Shown here in pieces: positions 8,829-17,752 of a DNA stretch of 64,000 nt. The DNA is from Flavobacterium tyrosinilyticum (GTDB lineage Bacteria; Bacteroidota; Bacteroidia; Flavobacteriales; Flavobacteriaceae), in assembly GCF_023656565.1 (NCBI RefSeq), contig NZ_JAMOKG010000002.1, positions 936,030-1,000,029 on the forward strand, in the 5' to 3' direction. A program made the translations under genes and the position numbers. The stretch's first letter is position 1, and every line of letters starts with the position of its first letter. The notes below the pieces were generated by a model. That model saw nothing but the letters and a program-made list of their open reading frames with translations, was not told where the DNA came from and made no database searches.

Positions 8829-9476
8829 ATGGGAACAAAAAGCGGTGCTTACCAGGATGTTTATATCAAAAGAGAAGATGAAATGGTAAGCCTAAAAAAT
8901 GATGTGACAGATTTTTGTGAAAAGTATATAAAACCTGTTCATCCTAAAGATTGGGATTGGTCGGTACGTGATTTTGAAAATCCTGAAAATGATCCTACAA
9001 CTGCAGAAGCACGAGCTATTGCAAATGTGGTTTTTAAAGATTTAAATGATAAAAATCACACTGATGTTGATCTTTCTACAATGAATAATGTTCATGCAAT
9101 AAAAGCGTATCTAGATCCAAAAAGCAAGCATGAAGCTTTTAATATGGAAGAATTTGCTTTTGCATTAAAAGTAGAGTTGGAACACGGTAGGGTAAAAGAC
9201 GTAAATGTGACCAATAACCATCCGTTTTTAACCGCTATGATTGCGCTTGCACACATGACTGAAAGTCTAACTTACTATAAAAGACTAAAAGTAATGGAAG
9301 CAGAGGGTGAGATTTATGAAATTATCAGAAAAATAGAATCATCGCCAGTTGGTAAAGAAAAATGGTATATAGAATTAGGGAAAGCTGAACAAGAGCTTAA
9401 TGAAGCCAGAGCCGGATTAGCCGATCGTTTAGCCCGAATGGATGATATTCCAGTATTGGAAATTATTGGAGATTAA
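8829..9476 (+). CDS. DUF5661-like protein
   Basis: A 215-residue soluble protein. The central part (about 100-160) has FALKVELEHGRVKDV followed by a helical segment through LAHMTESLTYYKRLKVME, which resembles the DUF5661 family (a conserved ELEHG-type motif and a long helical tail). The function of DUF5661 is unknown. The C-terminal 40 residues form a charged amphipathic helix (EQELNEARAGLADRLARMDD). There is no signal peptide. A terminator follows directly, so it ends its transcription unit. Confidence 0.6.
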   Translation: MGTKSGAYQDVYIKREDEMVSLKNDVTDFCEKYIKPVHPKDWDWSVRDFENPENDPTTAEARAIANVVFKDLNDKNHTDVDLSTMNNVHAIKAYLDPKSKHEAFNMEEFAFALKVELEHGRVKDVNVTNNHPFLTAMIALAHMTESLTYYKRLKVMEAEGEIYEIIRKIESSPVGKEKWYIELGKAEQELNEARAGLADRLARMDDIPVLEIIGD

Positions 9477-9497
9477 GTAGTTAAATTTTAAACTCAA

Positions 9498-9534
9498 AAA
9501 AACCGTCTCGTTATTTAACGAGACGGTTTTTCTT
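9498..9534. terminator. Bidirectional terminator
   Basis: AACCGTCTCG / CGAGACGGTT with a 9-base AT loop, flanked by A on the left and T on the right. It serves both the 8829 gene and the convergent acidic-protein gene that ends at 9542. Confidence 0.9.
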
Positions 9535-9541
9535 TTAACTA

Positions 9542-10099
9542 TTACAATCTTCGTGGATCATTTTCGGGATACCTTTCATCATCCTTATCTTCCTGAACAT
9601 CGTCTTCGATATAATCAGTATCATCTTCTTCATCAATATCCTCTTCGATATACTCGTCTTCATCATCATCGTCTTCATCTTCATCATCAATGTCTTCCAA
9701 AACATCTTCTGTTTCGTTAAAGTCGTATTCATCTTCTTTTAAATCGGAAGGATTATCAAATTCGTCATTTTCTTCGACATAATTATCATCCTCCAATTCA
9801 ACTTCATAAACATCATCATTATTATCTTCGAGATCTCTGTCAGTATGAAAATCGTCATTTAGATCGTCCAAATCATCATCACTTACAAAATCTTCTTGAT
9901 CTGGATTTGGCCTGTTCGGATTGTAACCGTTTCTTACCGTATAACCTCGCTCTGCAATCTCACGATTATCATTGTCGGGTTTTTTAGCATCATCTAAATC
10001 TTCTGCCAAGTTTCTATCATTTGAGAAATGATTTCTATCATTTGAGAAATGATTTTTGAAATCCTTATTCGTGCTGTTGTTTTTATCTATAGTATTCAT
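9542..10099 (-). CDS. Highly acidic low-complexity protein
   Basis: A 185-residue protein whose residues 65-185 are dominated by Asp and Glu, with runs such as DEDEDDDDEDEYIEED. It is presumably disordered and very acidic. The N-terminal 60 residues are Asn/Asp/Arg-rich and include a perfect duplication HFSNDRN-HFSNDRN. There is no signal peptide or enzyme motif. Similar Asp/Glu-rich cytoplasmic proteins are found in flavobacteria beside stress genes; functions such as cation buffering or nucleic-acid mimicry are speculation. The continuous reading frame and well-placed terminator support a real gene, although low-complexity ORFs need care. Confidence 0.7.
   Translation of the reverse strand: MNTIDKNNSTNKDFKNHFSNDRNHFSNDRNLAEDLDDAKKPDNDNREIAERGYTVRNGYNPNRPNPDQEDFVSDDDLDDLNDDFHTDRDLEDNNDDVYEVELEDDNYVEENDEFDNPSDLKEDEYDFNETEDVLEDIDDEDEDDDDEDEYIEEDIDEEDDTDYIEDDVQEDKDDERYPENDPRRL
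10011..10052. repeat. 21-bp perfect tandem duplication within the acidic gene
   Basis: The unit TTTCTATCATTTGAGAAATG plus one A occurs twice head-to-tail (10011-10031 and 10032-10052). It is in frame and adds seven residues. It looks like a recent slippage event. Confidence 0.95.
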
Positions 10100-10285
10100 G
10101 ATCGCTGTTTTTTATGATTATATATACAAAGCTAGCATGAAGTTGGCGGAATATATTATAAAATTATTAAACGTAATTCTATAATTAACAGATGTTTAGA
10201 ATAGAATTTTAATTTGTAATCATATAACCAGTCTCATAGCACAGGCAGTAATTTTACCATCATATTAATCATAAAAACTATTACC

Positions 10286-10858
10286 ATGAAAACTACAGAT
10301 AGTAAAAATGCAGCTACTGCAAAAGAAACTACACCTAGAGGAGTTACGAAGCCGAAGTCTAACGCTGCTTCAGGATTAACAGAATTATTTGAAGACGGGC
10401 TAAAAGATATTTATTGGGCAGAAAAAGCACTGATAAAAGCCTTACCTGTAATGGTTAAAAATGCTTCTTCTGTTGAATTGAAAGATGCAATTGATAATCA
10501 TTTAACCGAAACCGAAGAACAAATTGTCCGTTTGGAAGAGGTATTTAAAATTATTGGCAAAAAAGCAACGGCAAAAAAATGCGATGCCATGGAAGGTTTA
10601 ATTGAAGAAGCCAAGGGAATGCTGGAAGAAACAGAGCTTGGAGTAGTGCGTGACGCAGGAATTATTGCGGCAAGTCAGAAAATTGAACATTACGAAATTG
10701 CCACTTACGGTACTTTAAGACAATTTGCAGAAACGCTTGGTTTGCCAGAAGCAGCAACTTTATTGGAACAAACACTCGATGAAGAAAAAGGAGCTGATAA
10801 AGTGCTTACAGAAGTCGCTGTAAATGCAGTCAATCTTGAAGCTGCCGAAATTGAATAG
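10286..10858 (+). CDS. DUF892 (YciE/YciF-like) ferritin-fold protein
   Basis: A 190-residue cytoplasmic protein. After a 30-residue low-complexity tail comes the DUF892 domain, starting GLTELFEDGLKDIYWAEKAL. Helices carry Glu/His residues typical of the ferritin-like di-iron fold (HLTETEEQIVRLEEVF, KIEHYEIATYGTLR and LEQTLDEEKGADK). The family is induced by osmotic and other stresses in enterobacteria, but its activity is not settled. It is monocistronic, with its own terminator just downstream, and lies next to other genes of the same stress-associated class. Confidence 0.92.
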   Translation: MKTTDSKNAATAKETTPRGVTKPKSNAASGLTELFEDGLKDIYWAEKALIKALPVMVKNASSVELKDAIDNHLTETEEQIVRLEEVFKIIGKKATAKKCDAMEGLIEEAKGMLEETELGVVRDAGIIAASQKIEHYEIATYGTLRQFAETLGLPEAATLLEQTLDEEKGADKVLTEVAVNAVNLEAAEIE

Positions 10859-10876
10859 CAGATGAAGAAATGAAAC

Positions 10877-10906
10877 AAAAGTGCAGTTCTAAAACTGCAC
10901 TTTTTT
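10877..10906 (+). terminator. Rho-independent terminator
   Basis: GTGCAGTT / AACTGCAC around a 4-base loop, followed by six T residues. It lies between the DUF892 gene and the glycosylase gene, 23 bp before the latter's start. Confidence 0.85.
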
Positions 10907-10928
10907 AGTTGAATAAAAAATACAGTAT

Positions 10929-11660
10929 ATGCCCGAAGGACCGTCTATAGTAATCTTAAAAGAAGAAGTGCAGCAATTTACTGGACAGAAAATAATTTCT
11001 GTATCTGGAAATGCCCATATTGATATTAATAGACTGAAGGATAAAAAGATTCTTGCCTTTAAAACCTGGGGAAAGCATTTTTTAATCTGTTTTGATTCTT
11101 TTACAGTAAAAATTCACCTGTTGATGTTCGGAACCTATCGAATTAACGAAAGCAAAGTTTCAAAGCCCAGACTGAGTTTAGTTTTTGAAAGCGGCGAAAT
11201 TAATTTCTACACCTGCTCAGTTAAAATTTTAGAGGGCGATATCAATTCTCATTATGATTGGAGTGTGGATGTAATGAATGAAAATTGGAATCCGAAAAAG
11301 GCAAAAACCAGTGTGGATAAGATGGAAAGCAAAATGATCTGCGATGTACTATTAGATCAGGATATTTTTTCTGGAGTGGGCAATATCATAAAAAATGAGG
11401 TTTTGTATCGCTGCTATGTTCATCCAGAGTCGATTGTAGAGAAGATTCCGGCTCACGTTATAAGCCAGCTCATTGCAGAATGCTCTATTTATAGCTTTGA
11501 ATTTCTATACTGGAAAAAGAAGTTTGAACTGAAACAACATTGGGAAGCCTATACCAAAAGTATTTGCTTACGATGTAATCTGCCGTTTGAAAAAAAACAG
11601 ACGGGAGAACGAAAACGCAGAAGCTTTTTCTGCACCAATTGTCAACAACTATACAAATGA
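10929..11660 (+). CDS. Fpg/Nei family DNA glycosylase
   Basis: A 243-residue base-excision repair enzyme that removes oxidised bases and nicks the abasic site. The mature N-terminus is Pro2-Glu3 (MPEGPS), the catalytic pair of the family. A beta-hairpin lysine candidate lies in FKTWGKHF. The helix-two-turn-helix with the conserved asparagine reads SGVGNIIKNEVLYR (about 152-165). The C-terminal zinc finger is intact, with Cys213, Cys216, Cys235 and Cys238. The short length and the Gly-Pro-Ser start suggest the Nei (endonuclease VIII-like) branch rather than classical MutM. Its stop overlaps the start of the DUF72 gene, so the two are translationally coupled. Confidence 0.9.
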   Translation: MPEGPSIVILKEEVQQFTGQKIISVSGNAHIDINRLKDKKILAFKTWGKHFLICFDSFTVKIHLLMFGTYRINESKVSKPRLSLVFESGEINFYTCSVKILEGDINSHYDWSVDVMNENWNPKKAKTSVDKMESKMICDVLLDQDIFSGVGNIIKNEVLYRCYVHPESIVEKIPAHVISQLIAECSIYSFEFLYWKKKFELKQHWEAYTKSICLRCNLPFEKKQTGERKRRSFFCTNCQQLYK

Positions 11661-12370
11661 AAAATCAAGTAATAATAGGATGTTCAAGTTTTTACAACAG
11701 TTTTTGGAAAAATATTTTTTATCCTCAAAACCTGCCTTCAAAGCAATGGTTTGAGTTTTATTGCCATCATTTTGACACTTATGAGTTTAACGGAAGCTTT
11801 TATAAATTTCCAACCGTTCGTGTTTTTCAAAATTGGTATAATAAAACGCCTGAATCTTTTAAGTTTTCGGTTAAAGTGCCAAAAGAAATTACGCATATCA
11901 AAAAACTGAACGAATGCGAAAGTCTACTTAATGACTTTTATGAAATCTGCAAAGTTGGAATGAAGGAAAAACTTGCAACAGTTTTGTTTCAATTCCCGCC
12001 GAGTTACGTTTTTAGTCGAGGAAAATTAGAATCCATAATCAATAGTCTGGATTATAATTTTAAAAATGTGGTCGAATTTCGTCACGAAAGCTGGTGGAAT
12101 GATGAGGTTTGGAATGTTTTCAAAGAAAATAACATTACATTTTGCAGTGTAAGTCATCCAGATCTTCCTAAAACTATTTTTAAAGATTTCCCGCTCTTTT
12201 ATATGCGATTTCATGGAGTTCCAAAATTATTTTATTCGAGTTATTCTACAGAAGAATTAACTAAAATTAATCATGAAATTAATTCCAAAAAAGGATTTAT
12301 CTACTTTAATAATACAGCAAGCGAAGCAGGTATTCTGAATGCTCTGGAATTGAAAAGAATGAATTCTTAG
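11657..12370 (+). CDS. DUF72 (YecE-like) protein
   Basis: I start this at the ATG at 11657, which overlaps the TGA of the glycosylase gene in the pattern ATGA; a TTG at 11639 also opens the frame but is less likely. The 237-residue product has the DUF72 TIM-barrel marks IIGCSSFYNSFWKNIFYP, FEFYCHHFDTYEFNGSFY, FKFSVKVPKEITH, and FVEFRHESWW-like VVEFRHESWW. The molecular role of DUF72 proteins is unknown. The strict coupling to a base-excision glycosylase is suggestive of a DNA-repair link but does not prove one. Confidence 0.9.
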   Translation: MKNQVIIGCSSFYNSFWKNIFYPQNLPSKQWFEFYCHHFDTYEFNGSFYKFPTVRVFQNWYNKTPESFKFSVKVPKEITHIKKLNECESLLNDFYEICKVGMKEKLATVLFQFPPSYVFSRGKLESIINSLDYNFKNVVEFRHESWWNDEVWNVFKENNITFCSVSHPDLPKTIFKDFPLFYMRFHGVPKLFYSSYSTEELTKINHEINSKKGFIYFNNTASEAGILNALELKRMNS

Positions 12371-12840
12371 AAGTTTGTTTCTGTTTTTTTTCAACGCAAA
12401 GTACGCTAAGTTTTTTTTATTTTGAAGGCTTAATGCATACGTGAAAGAGTTCGCAAAGCTCTGAGTTTAATTTGCTTTACGCAGATCTTTTTTAATGTTT
12501 TTAATTCTATTAACCTGTTGCAAAAAATTAACTGCAAAGATTCTATCTAAACGCATTTTTTTAACGCAAAGCGCGCAAAGTTTTTTTATTTTGAAGACTT
12601 AATACAAACGTTAAAGAGTTCGCAAAGCTTTGTAGTGTTGCGTGCTGAATAATTTTTGTTTCCCGCTCCCGATTACAGATTTAAATAGATTTTTTTAAAT
12701 CTTTTTAATCCTTTGATCTGTGGCAAAAAAAATAACCGCAAAGAGCGCAAAGTATACACAAGGCACGCAAAAGAAAAAATCTTAGCGAACTTAGCGTATA
12801 CTTTGCGCTCTTTGCAGTTAAAAAACTTTAAATAAAAAGA
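12371..12840. repeat. 470-bp repeat-filled intergenic region
   Basis: No gene is supported. Two direct copies of a module of about 68 bp begin at 12395 and 12565, each CGCAAAG-n-CGCAAAG or CGCTAAG, TTTTATTTTGAAG, then AGAGTTCGCAAAGCT. Between and after them are ACGCAGAT-like and GATTTAAATAGATT pieces. From 12734 to 12829 an inverted pair, CCGCAAAGAGCGCAAAGTATAC and GTATACTTTGCGCTCTTTGC, can form a long hairpin just after the convergent PPOX gene end. Confidence 0.8.
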
Positions 12841-13341
12841 CTACAATTTCAAGCTTCCTTCAATTCCGTCATCCATTGTTTTTCCAGTTATTAGAGCTGC
12901 TGTCATTTTAGCAATGGCAACCATTTTTCCATTTTTGTTATTCCAATAATAACCATCTTCAGGGACTACTTTTATAACACTTAGATTCGGATCGTCTACA
13001 CCGCCAGGCATCCAGATTTTTACTATAGGATTCCATAATTTTTCGATAGTTTCTCTATCGTATGAAATACTTGCGGTTCCGTGAAGCGTTAAAAACTTGT
13101 CGTGCGGTTCAGAAAAGAATATTTCAACCAACGGATTTAATGTGATTTCTGCATTCTGACTGCTGTTTCGGTCAGATAAAAACCAAAGCTGTCCCAAATC
13201 ATCGATTTTCTGAACAGACATCGGTCGGGACTGTAATCTATATTCATTGTATGTACAAAACATACATGTTTTAATATGCTCAGCAAGATCTTTTATTTTA
13301 TCTACTGCAAATTCATCTGTAAGGTCTTTATGATCGCCCAT
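12841..13341 (-). CDS. Pyridoxamine 5'-phosphate oxidase-fold general stress protein
   Basis: A 166-residue cytoplasmic protein of the split-barrel FMN-binding family related to general stress protein 26. Recognisable parts are HIKTCMFCTYNEYRLQSRPM (about 22-41), GQLWFLSDRNSSQNAEI, VEIFFSEPHDKFLTLHGTAS and a C-terminal KVVPEDGYYW. The family usually binds FMN or F420 and acts in redox stress, with no firm substrate. It does not make pyridoxal phosphate. It is divergent from the response regulator gene at 13578 and ends against a repeat hairpin. Confidence 0.88.
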   Translation of the reverse strand: MGDHKDLTDEFAVDKIKDLAEHIKTCMFCTYNEYRLQSRPMSVQKIDDLGQLWFLSDRNSSQNAEITLNPLVEIFFSEPHDKFLTLHGTASISYDRETIEKLWNPIVKIWMPGGVDDPNLSVIKVVPEDGYYWNNKNGKMVAIAKMTAALITGKTMDDGIEGSLKL

Positions 13342-13522
13342 AATATTAATATTTTTTAAGTTATATTTTAAGTTAATTGCTTGACAAATAAAGTATTGTT
13401 TGTCATTGAAATAGCTAAAAGTAAAGTTGGCTCTTTTTGTCCGTTTACAGATTATATAATTAAACTTATAAATTATGAGATTTCAATTTGCTGTTTTTGT
13501 AGGAAATTAGTTTAAAATCTGG

Positions 13523-13549
13523 TTGTTACATAAAATTACATTATATTTG
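13523..13549 (+). promoter_or_regulatory. Bacteroidetes-type promoter for the response regulator
   Basis: TTG at 13523-13525, a 16-base spacer and TATATTTG at 13542-13549 fit the flavobacterial -33/-7 consensus. The -7 element is 28 bp before the ATG at 13578. Confidence 0.5.
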
Positions 13550-13577
13550 AGACATTATAATTCGAAGCCAAAAGATA

Positions 13578-14009
13578 ATGACCGATTTTACGATATTCTA
13601 TACCGATGACGATGAAGATGATTTGTGTATTTTTGCTGATGCCGTAGAATCTATACCTCAGAACATTAAACTTCAGACCTATTGTGGCGGGCAGAATTTT
13701 TTAAACGCAATTTACGATCCGCCTACTACACCTTATGTAGTTTTTTTAGATTTAAACATGCCTGGAAAAAATGGCTTTGATGTTCTAGAAGAACTTCGAA
13801 ATTCAGATTATAAAAAAGATATTCCTGTTGTAATTTATTCTACTTCAAGCGAACCTGGAATTATAGAAAAATGCCGTAAACTTGGCGCTAACTGCTTTAT
13901 TACAAAGCCAGTTTTAATGAATGACATTATAAAATCTATTGAGCATGCAATGCAAATAGATTGGGAAAAATTTATTCCCAATCAATCCAATTTTGTGTTT
14001 AAATATTGA
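13578..14009 (+). CDS. Single-domain response regulator
   Basis: A 143-residue CheY-like receiver with no output domain. The acidic cluster is DDDED (about 10-14), the phosphoacceptor is Asp58 in FLDLNMPG, the conserved Ser/Thr lies in IYSTSS, and the lysine in ITKPV. Such Rcp-type regulators usually act with PAS- or GAF-containing kinases. The PAS kinase directly downstream lies on the opposite strand and the two genes overlap tail-to-tail by 11 bp, so they are likely partners although not cotranscribed. Confidence 0.92.
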   Translation: MTDFTIFYTDDDEDDLCIFADAVESIPQNIKLQTYCGGQNFLNAIYDPPTTPYVVFLDLNMPGKNGFDVLEELRNSDYKKDIPVVIYSTSSEPGIIEKCRKLGANCFITKPVLMNDIIKSIEHAMQIDWEKFIPNQSNFVFKY

Positions 14010-16821
14010 TTTCAGACAAATCGGGAATATAAATATTAAAAGTAGAACCTTTACCTTTTTCGCTAGAAACCGTGATGAAACCTTTATGGTTTTCGACGAT
14101 TTTTTTTACGATTGCAAGACCAATTCCAGTTCCTTTGTATTCACTGTCGGTATTTAAGCGCTGAAAAACTTCAAAGATTTTTTCTTTATAAATAGGTTCA
14201 AATCCAATTCCGTTATCTTCTACTTGGAGATGAAGGTAATTTTTGTCTTTAAATTCAGCATTAGGAAGCGATTTTCCATCAATTTGCGTAGCAGAAATTT
14301 TCACTTTTGGAGGAACACCAGGAATAGAGAATTTTAAGGCATTTTCTACCAAATTATGCAGCAATTGTCTAAACTGAAACTGAATAAGATGTGCTTCTCC
14401 TAAATCGTGATATTCTACAACAGCATTTTTTTCTTCAATTCGATCAGAAAAATCGCTTATTACTTCTTCTGCAATTTCGTCTATTTTGACTGTTGTAAAA
14501 ATACGATCGGCAGAATTGGTGCGGGAATAGGTTAATAAATCCTGAATTAGATTTTGCATTTTCTTTGCCGAAAACTCAATTCTCGCTAAATAAGATCTGG
14601 CATTTGCCGAAATATTCTGCTCGTCTAAAGTTGCCAATCGACTTGCAAAAGTTTGAATTTTTCGCAGCGGTTCCTGCAAATCATGACTTGAGATATAAGC
14701 AAACGACTGCAATTCTATATTCATATTAATCAAATCCCTGTTTTTGAGTTCCAATTGTGTGGTACGCTCTATAATTTGATCTTCTAGTTTATTGGTAAAG
14801 TTTTTTTGTTCTTCTATATCAGTGCTTGTTCCAACCCACATTTGAATCTTTCCAGATTCATCCAATTGCGCTATTGCACGACTGAGTTGCCATCGGTATT
14901 CGCCATCATAGCGCTTAAAACGGTGAATAAACAGAAAATCATTTCCTGTTTTTACAGATTCCATCCATAGTTTTACATTTTCCTCGCGATCGTCGGGATG
15001 CACAATTTGAAGCCAGCCGTTTTTCTCAATTTCTTCTTTAGACAATCCAGAATAGTTGTAAACTGTTTCATTAAAATAATTCAGATTTCCTAGAGTATCA
15101 CTCGTCCAGATGAACTGAGGGATAGAATCGGCGAGAAGTCTAAATTTTTGTTCGCTCTTCATCAAAACGTGCTGACTTTCTTTTTCGATTGTAAAATCCA
15201 TCACAGTTCCCAACATTTTGTAAGGTTCGTTATTTTCATCAAAAAAGATTTTACCCTGAACTTTAATCCATGCAATCGATTGGTCTAGTTTTACAATACG
15301 AGCTTCATATTTGTAAATTCCAGTTTTTAATGCTTCCACGAAAGCGTCTAAAACAATATCCTCGTCTTCTGGTAGTACACGACTTCGAATGTCCTGATGC
15401 ACAATCTTTGAGTTTTTTTCAAATCCAAAAATGTCTAGAATAGTATCGCTGTAGATGAGTTTCTTAGTTTTAAGATTCAAATCCCACATGGCAATTTCGG
15501 CGATTTCAGTGGCCAAACGTGTTCTTGCTTCGGCAGTTTCCACTTTTTTTCTGGCTTTAACCTTAGAAGTTACATCATAAACCGTGCACATTACACCAGA
15601 TGCCTTTCCGTTTTTTTCATATAGCGTAGTATATTCGTAATCCAGATAGAATTTTTTGAGACTTCCTTTAATATCAACATAAGCCACAGCTTCATTTTCC
15701 CGAATCGTTTTTCCATTGACCAAAACATCATATAATAATTCAGGATATTTTTGGTTTTTCAATTCAGGGAAAACGTCAACTAATGGAATGCCAATACATT
15801 CTTTTTCTTCCTTTTGCCAAATATTATGCATCATGGCTTTATTGGCCATTTCGATAACGAAATCTTTTCCCCTAAAGATTGCCATTGCAATTGGAGAATC
15901 TATTACAATATTTCGAAAAGCTTTTTCATTTTCTTCAAGGAGATATCTGCCTTTTACTTCTTCGGTCACTTCATATGCAACAACAATAACTCCAGTAATT
16001 TCGTTTTCTTCATTTAAAGGATAAAAAACGAGATTGAAATAAGCTAATTCTTCTTTGTTATAACGATTTAAGGTTACAGCAAATTCATCTGCATAGTATG
16101 GTTCGCCAGTTTCGAAAACCTTTTTTATAATAGGATAGGCAGTTTCTCTAGTTTCGGGAACAGAATCAAAAATAGACTTGTTTAATATGGCACTTTCTTC
16201 TCTATCAATAATATGGAGATAAGTGGTATTGGCCATCTCGACAATTAGATCGGCTCCTTTTAAAACACAAATTCCGAGAGGCAATTGTTTAACTGTATTT
16301 CTAAAACGTCTTTCGCTTTCTTCGAGTTTTTTGTGAGTAATAATCTGTTTGGTAGTTTCATTACAAATTACTAAAACGCCATTTGTTTTTCCGTTTTCAT
16401 CATTTACAGGACTGTAGCTAAATGTCCAGTAAACATCTTCCAATTTTCCATTTCTATAAATCGGTAATAATTGGTCTTCGTGCCATGTTGCTTCCCCATT
16501 TTGAAGTACTTGATCAATTAAGGGCTTAATAAAATCCCAGATTTCAGGCCAGTAATCAGCTCCTTTTTGGCCTAGAATAGAAGGATGTTTTCCATCATTT
16601 CCTAGACTTGGACGATAGGCATCATTGTAAAAACAAATATGATCTTGTCCCCAAAATAAAAACATGGGGAATTTAGAGTTTAGAAGAATTCCTAAAGTAG
16701 TCCTAAGACTTTGAGGCCATGATTCTACAGGCCCAAGTGTAGTTTTACTCCAATCTTTGGTGCGAGTAAGCATGCCCATTTCTCCTCCGTTTGCGAGAAA
16801 ATCATAATTGTTGCTATTCAT
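13999..16821 (-). CDS. Multi-PAS sensor histidine kinase
   Basis: A 940-residue cytoplasmic kinase with no transmembrane segment. It has about five PAS/PAC units in the first 690 residues, including a degenerate first one beginning near WSKTTLGPVESWPQSL, and others with NGVLVICNETT, TGVIVVAYEVT, SGVMCTVYDVT and MLGTVMDFT ends. A short coiled coil (LEDQIIERTTQLELKNRD) leads to HisKA with phosphorylated His713 (SSHDLQEPLRK). The ATPase domain has N box LLHNLVENALKFS and G box GTGIGLAI. It probably senses small ligands, redox or light through PAS cofactors, unknown here. The convergent response regulator is its likely target. Confidence 0.93.
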   Translation of the reverse strand: MNSNNYDFLANGGEMGMLTRTKDWSKTTLGPVESWPQSLRTTLGILLNSKFPMFLFWGQDHICFYNDAYRPSLGNDGKHPSILGQKGADYWPEIWDFIKPLIDQVLQNGEATWHEDQLLPIYRNGKLEDVYWTFSYSPVNDENGKTNGVLVICNETTKQIITHKKLEESERRFRNTVKQLPLGICVLKGADLIVEMANTTYLHIIDREESAILNKSIFDSVPETRETAYPIIKKVFETGEPYYADEFAVTLNRYNKEELAYFNLVFYPLNEENEITGVIVVAYEVTEEVKGRYLLEENEKAFRNIVIDSPIAMAIFRGKDFVIEMANKAMMHNIWQKEEKECIGIPLVDVFPELKNQKYPELLYDVLVNGKTIRENEAVAYVDIKGSLKKFYLDYEYTTLYEKNGKASGVMCTVYDVTSKVKARKKVETAEARTRLATEIAEIAMWDLNLKTKKLIYSDTILDIFGFEKNSKIVHQDIRSRVLPEDEDIVLDAFVEALKTGIYKYEARIVKLDQSIAWIKVQGKIFFDENNEPYKMLGTVMDFTIEKESQHVLMKSEQKFRLLADSIPQFIWTSDTLGNLNYFNETVYNYSGLSKEEIEKNGWLQIVHPDDREENVKLWMESVKTGNDFLFIHRFKRYDGEYRWQLSRAIAQLDESGKIQMWVGTSTDIEEQKNFTNKLEDQIIERTTQLELKNRDLINMNIELQSFAYISSHDLQEPLRKIQTFASRLATLDEQNISANARSYLARIEFSAKKMQNLIQDLLTYSRTNSADRIFTTVKIDEIAEEVISDFSDRIEEKNAVVEYHDLGEAHLIQFQFRQLLHNLVENALKFSIPGVPPKVKISATQIDGKSLPNAEFKDKNYLHLQVEDNGIGFEPIYKEKIFEVFQRLNTDSEYKGTGIGLAIVKKIVENHKGFITVSSEKGKGSTFNIYIPDLSEINI

Positions 16822-17031
16822 TAAAATCTTATTTTTCGTCTCGTTAACAAGCTACTTTTTATTAGTATTAAAGTTAGTAAATTCTTGTTTTGAATTATGT
16901 TTTATTAAAATTAGTGAAAATAAATATTCGCAGAAAAGCGATTTTTAAATGAGGCAAGATTAAAATCGTTAGAGTTAATTTTATCGCTTTCCTATGCGGA
17001 AATTTGAATAACAGTTAAAAATAAAAAAACA

Positions 17032-17373
17032 ATGAAAAGGGAAGATTCAAAACACGAAACCGATAATATAAAGAGATATCAAGAAGAAGGATACACGGTA
17101 AATTATTTATTCGAAAACGATCATTTGATAGATTCAGAAAGCAAAGTAACTTATAAACCAGAAGATATTTTCATTGTGGCGCATCATCGTTATGAAGGTA
17201 TGAGTGATCCCGATGATATGTCAATTTTATACATAATAGAAACTAAAGATGGAGGCAAAGGAACTCATTTGTTAGGATATGGTCCAACGGCAGATTTGGA
17301 AGAAGCCGAATTCTTTAAAGACATTCCGAAAACCAATTATTCCAAAAATGCAGACATAAACGAATTAACATAA
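17032..17373 (+). CDS. Small conserved protein (mislabelled PRPP-synthetase family)
   Basis: A 113-residue acidic cytoplasmic protein. The signature RYEGMSDPDDMSILYIIETK followed by DGGKG places it in a small Bacteroidetes family that databases often label phosphoribosylpyrophosphate synthetase, although it has none of that enzyme's PRPP- or ATP-binding motifs. The N-terminal part (RYQEEGYTVNYLF) is a short helix-strand unit. Function is unknown. It stands alone between the PAS kinase, which reads away from it, and its own terminator. Confidence 0.75.
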   Translation: MKREDSKHETDNIKRYQEEGYTVNYLFENDHLIDSESKVTYKPEDIFIVAHHRYEGMSDPDDMSILYIIETKDGGKGTHLLGYGPTADLEEAEFFKDIPKTNYSKNADINELT

Positions 17374-17752
17374 AAGAATAAAAATAGATTGGTATTTTTA
17401 TTTTGCTGATGAGCAGTTGTTTCAAATTTATTTGAGGCAGCTGCTTTTTTTTTTGAAAGTTGCAAAGATGCTGAGATACTGAGATCCTAAGTTTTTTAAA
17501 AGTGAGAAAGGTAGAAGTTTAGTTCCTTAGTTTGAATTCATTTGTGGTAGTTTTTTACTGTTTTTTGAGTTTGAGAAACTTATCTCAGCAACTTAGCAAC
17601 TTTAAATAATAATTATGAAATATCTGAACAAAATTGTATAAAGAATTGACTGACAATATAAACGAAATTTGGGTTATAGAAAGTTAGCAACCAAGGTTGG
17701 TTTTTATACGTAAATAAATAACTAACCACTTTTACTAAAACCAAACCATATA
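17374..17752. other. 379-bp intergenic region
   Basis: Apart from the terminator at 17412, this holds an imperfect inverted repeat of the TAAG family (17461-17605: GATGCTGAGATACTGAGATCC on the left, CTTATCTCAGCAACTTAGCAAC on the right) and an AT-rich stretch before the gene at 17753. No gene or clear promoter is seen. Confidence 0.6.
17412..17454 (+). terminator. Rho-independent terminator
   Basis: AGCAGTTGTTTCAAAT pairs with ATTTGAGGCAGCTGCT through three G-U wobbles, followed by about ten T residues. It ends the 17032 gene. Confidence 0.85.

Noticed and set aside
9535..9732. Met/Lys-rich frame opposite or shifted within the acidic gene
   Set aside because: A shadow of the Asp/Glu codon runs (GAT/GAA) in another frame; the low-complexity bias creates long open frames in several phases.
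12371..12840. Possible CRISPR array
   Set aside because: Repeat units are unequal, palindromic and not spaced by unique spacers of constant length, and there are no cas genes in the window.
17032..17373. Phosphoribosylpyrophosphate synthetase
   Set aside because: The small family often carries this name, but the protein is far too short and lacks the PRPP loop and ATP-binding residues.
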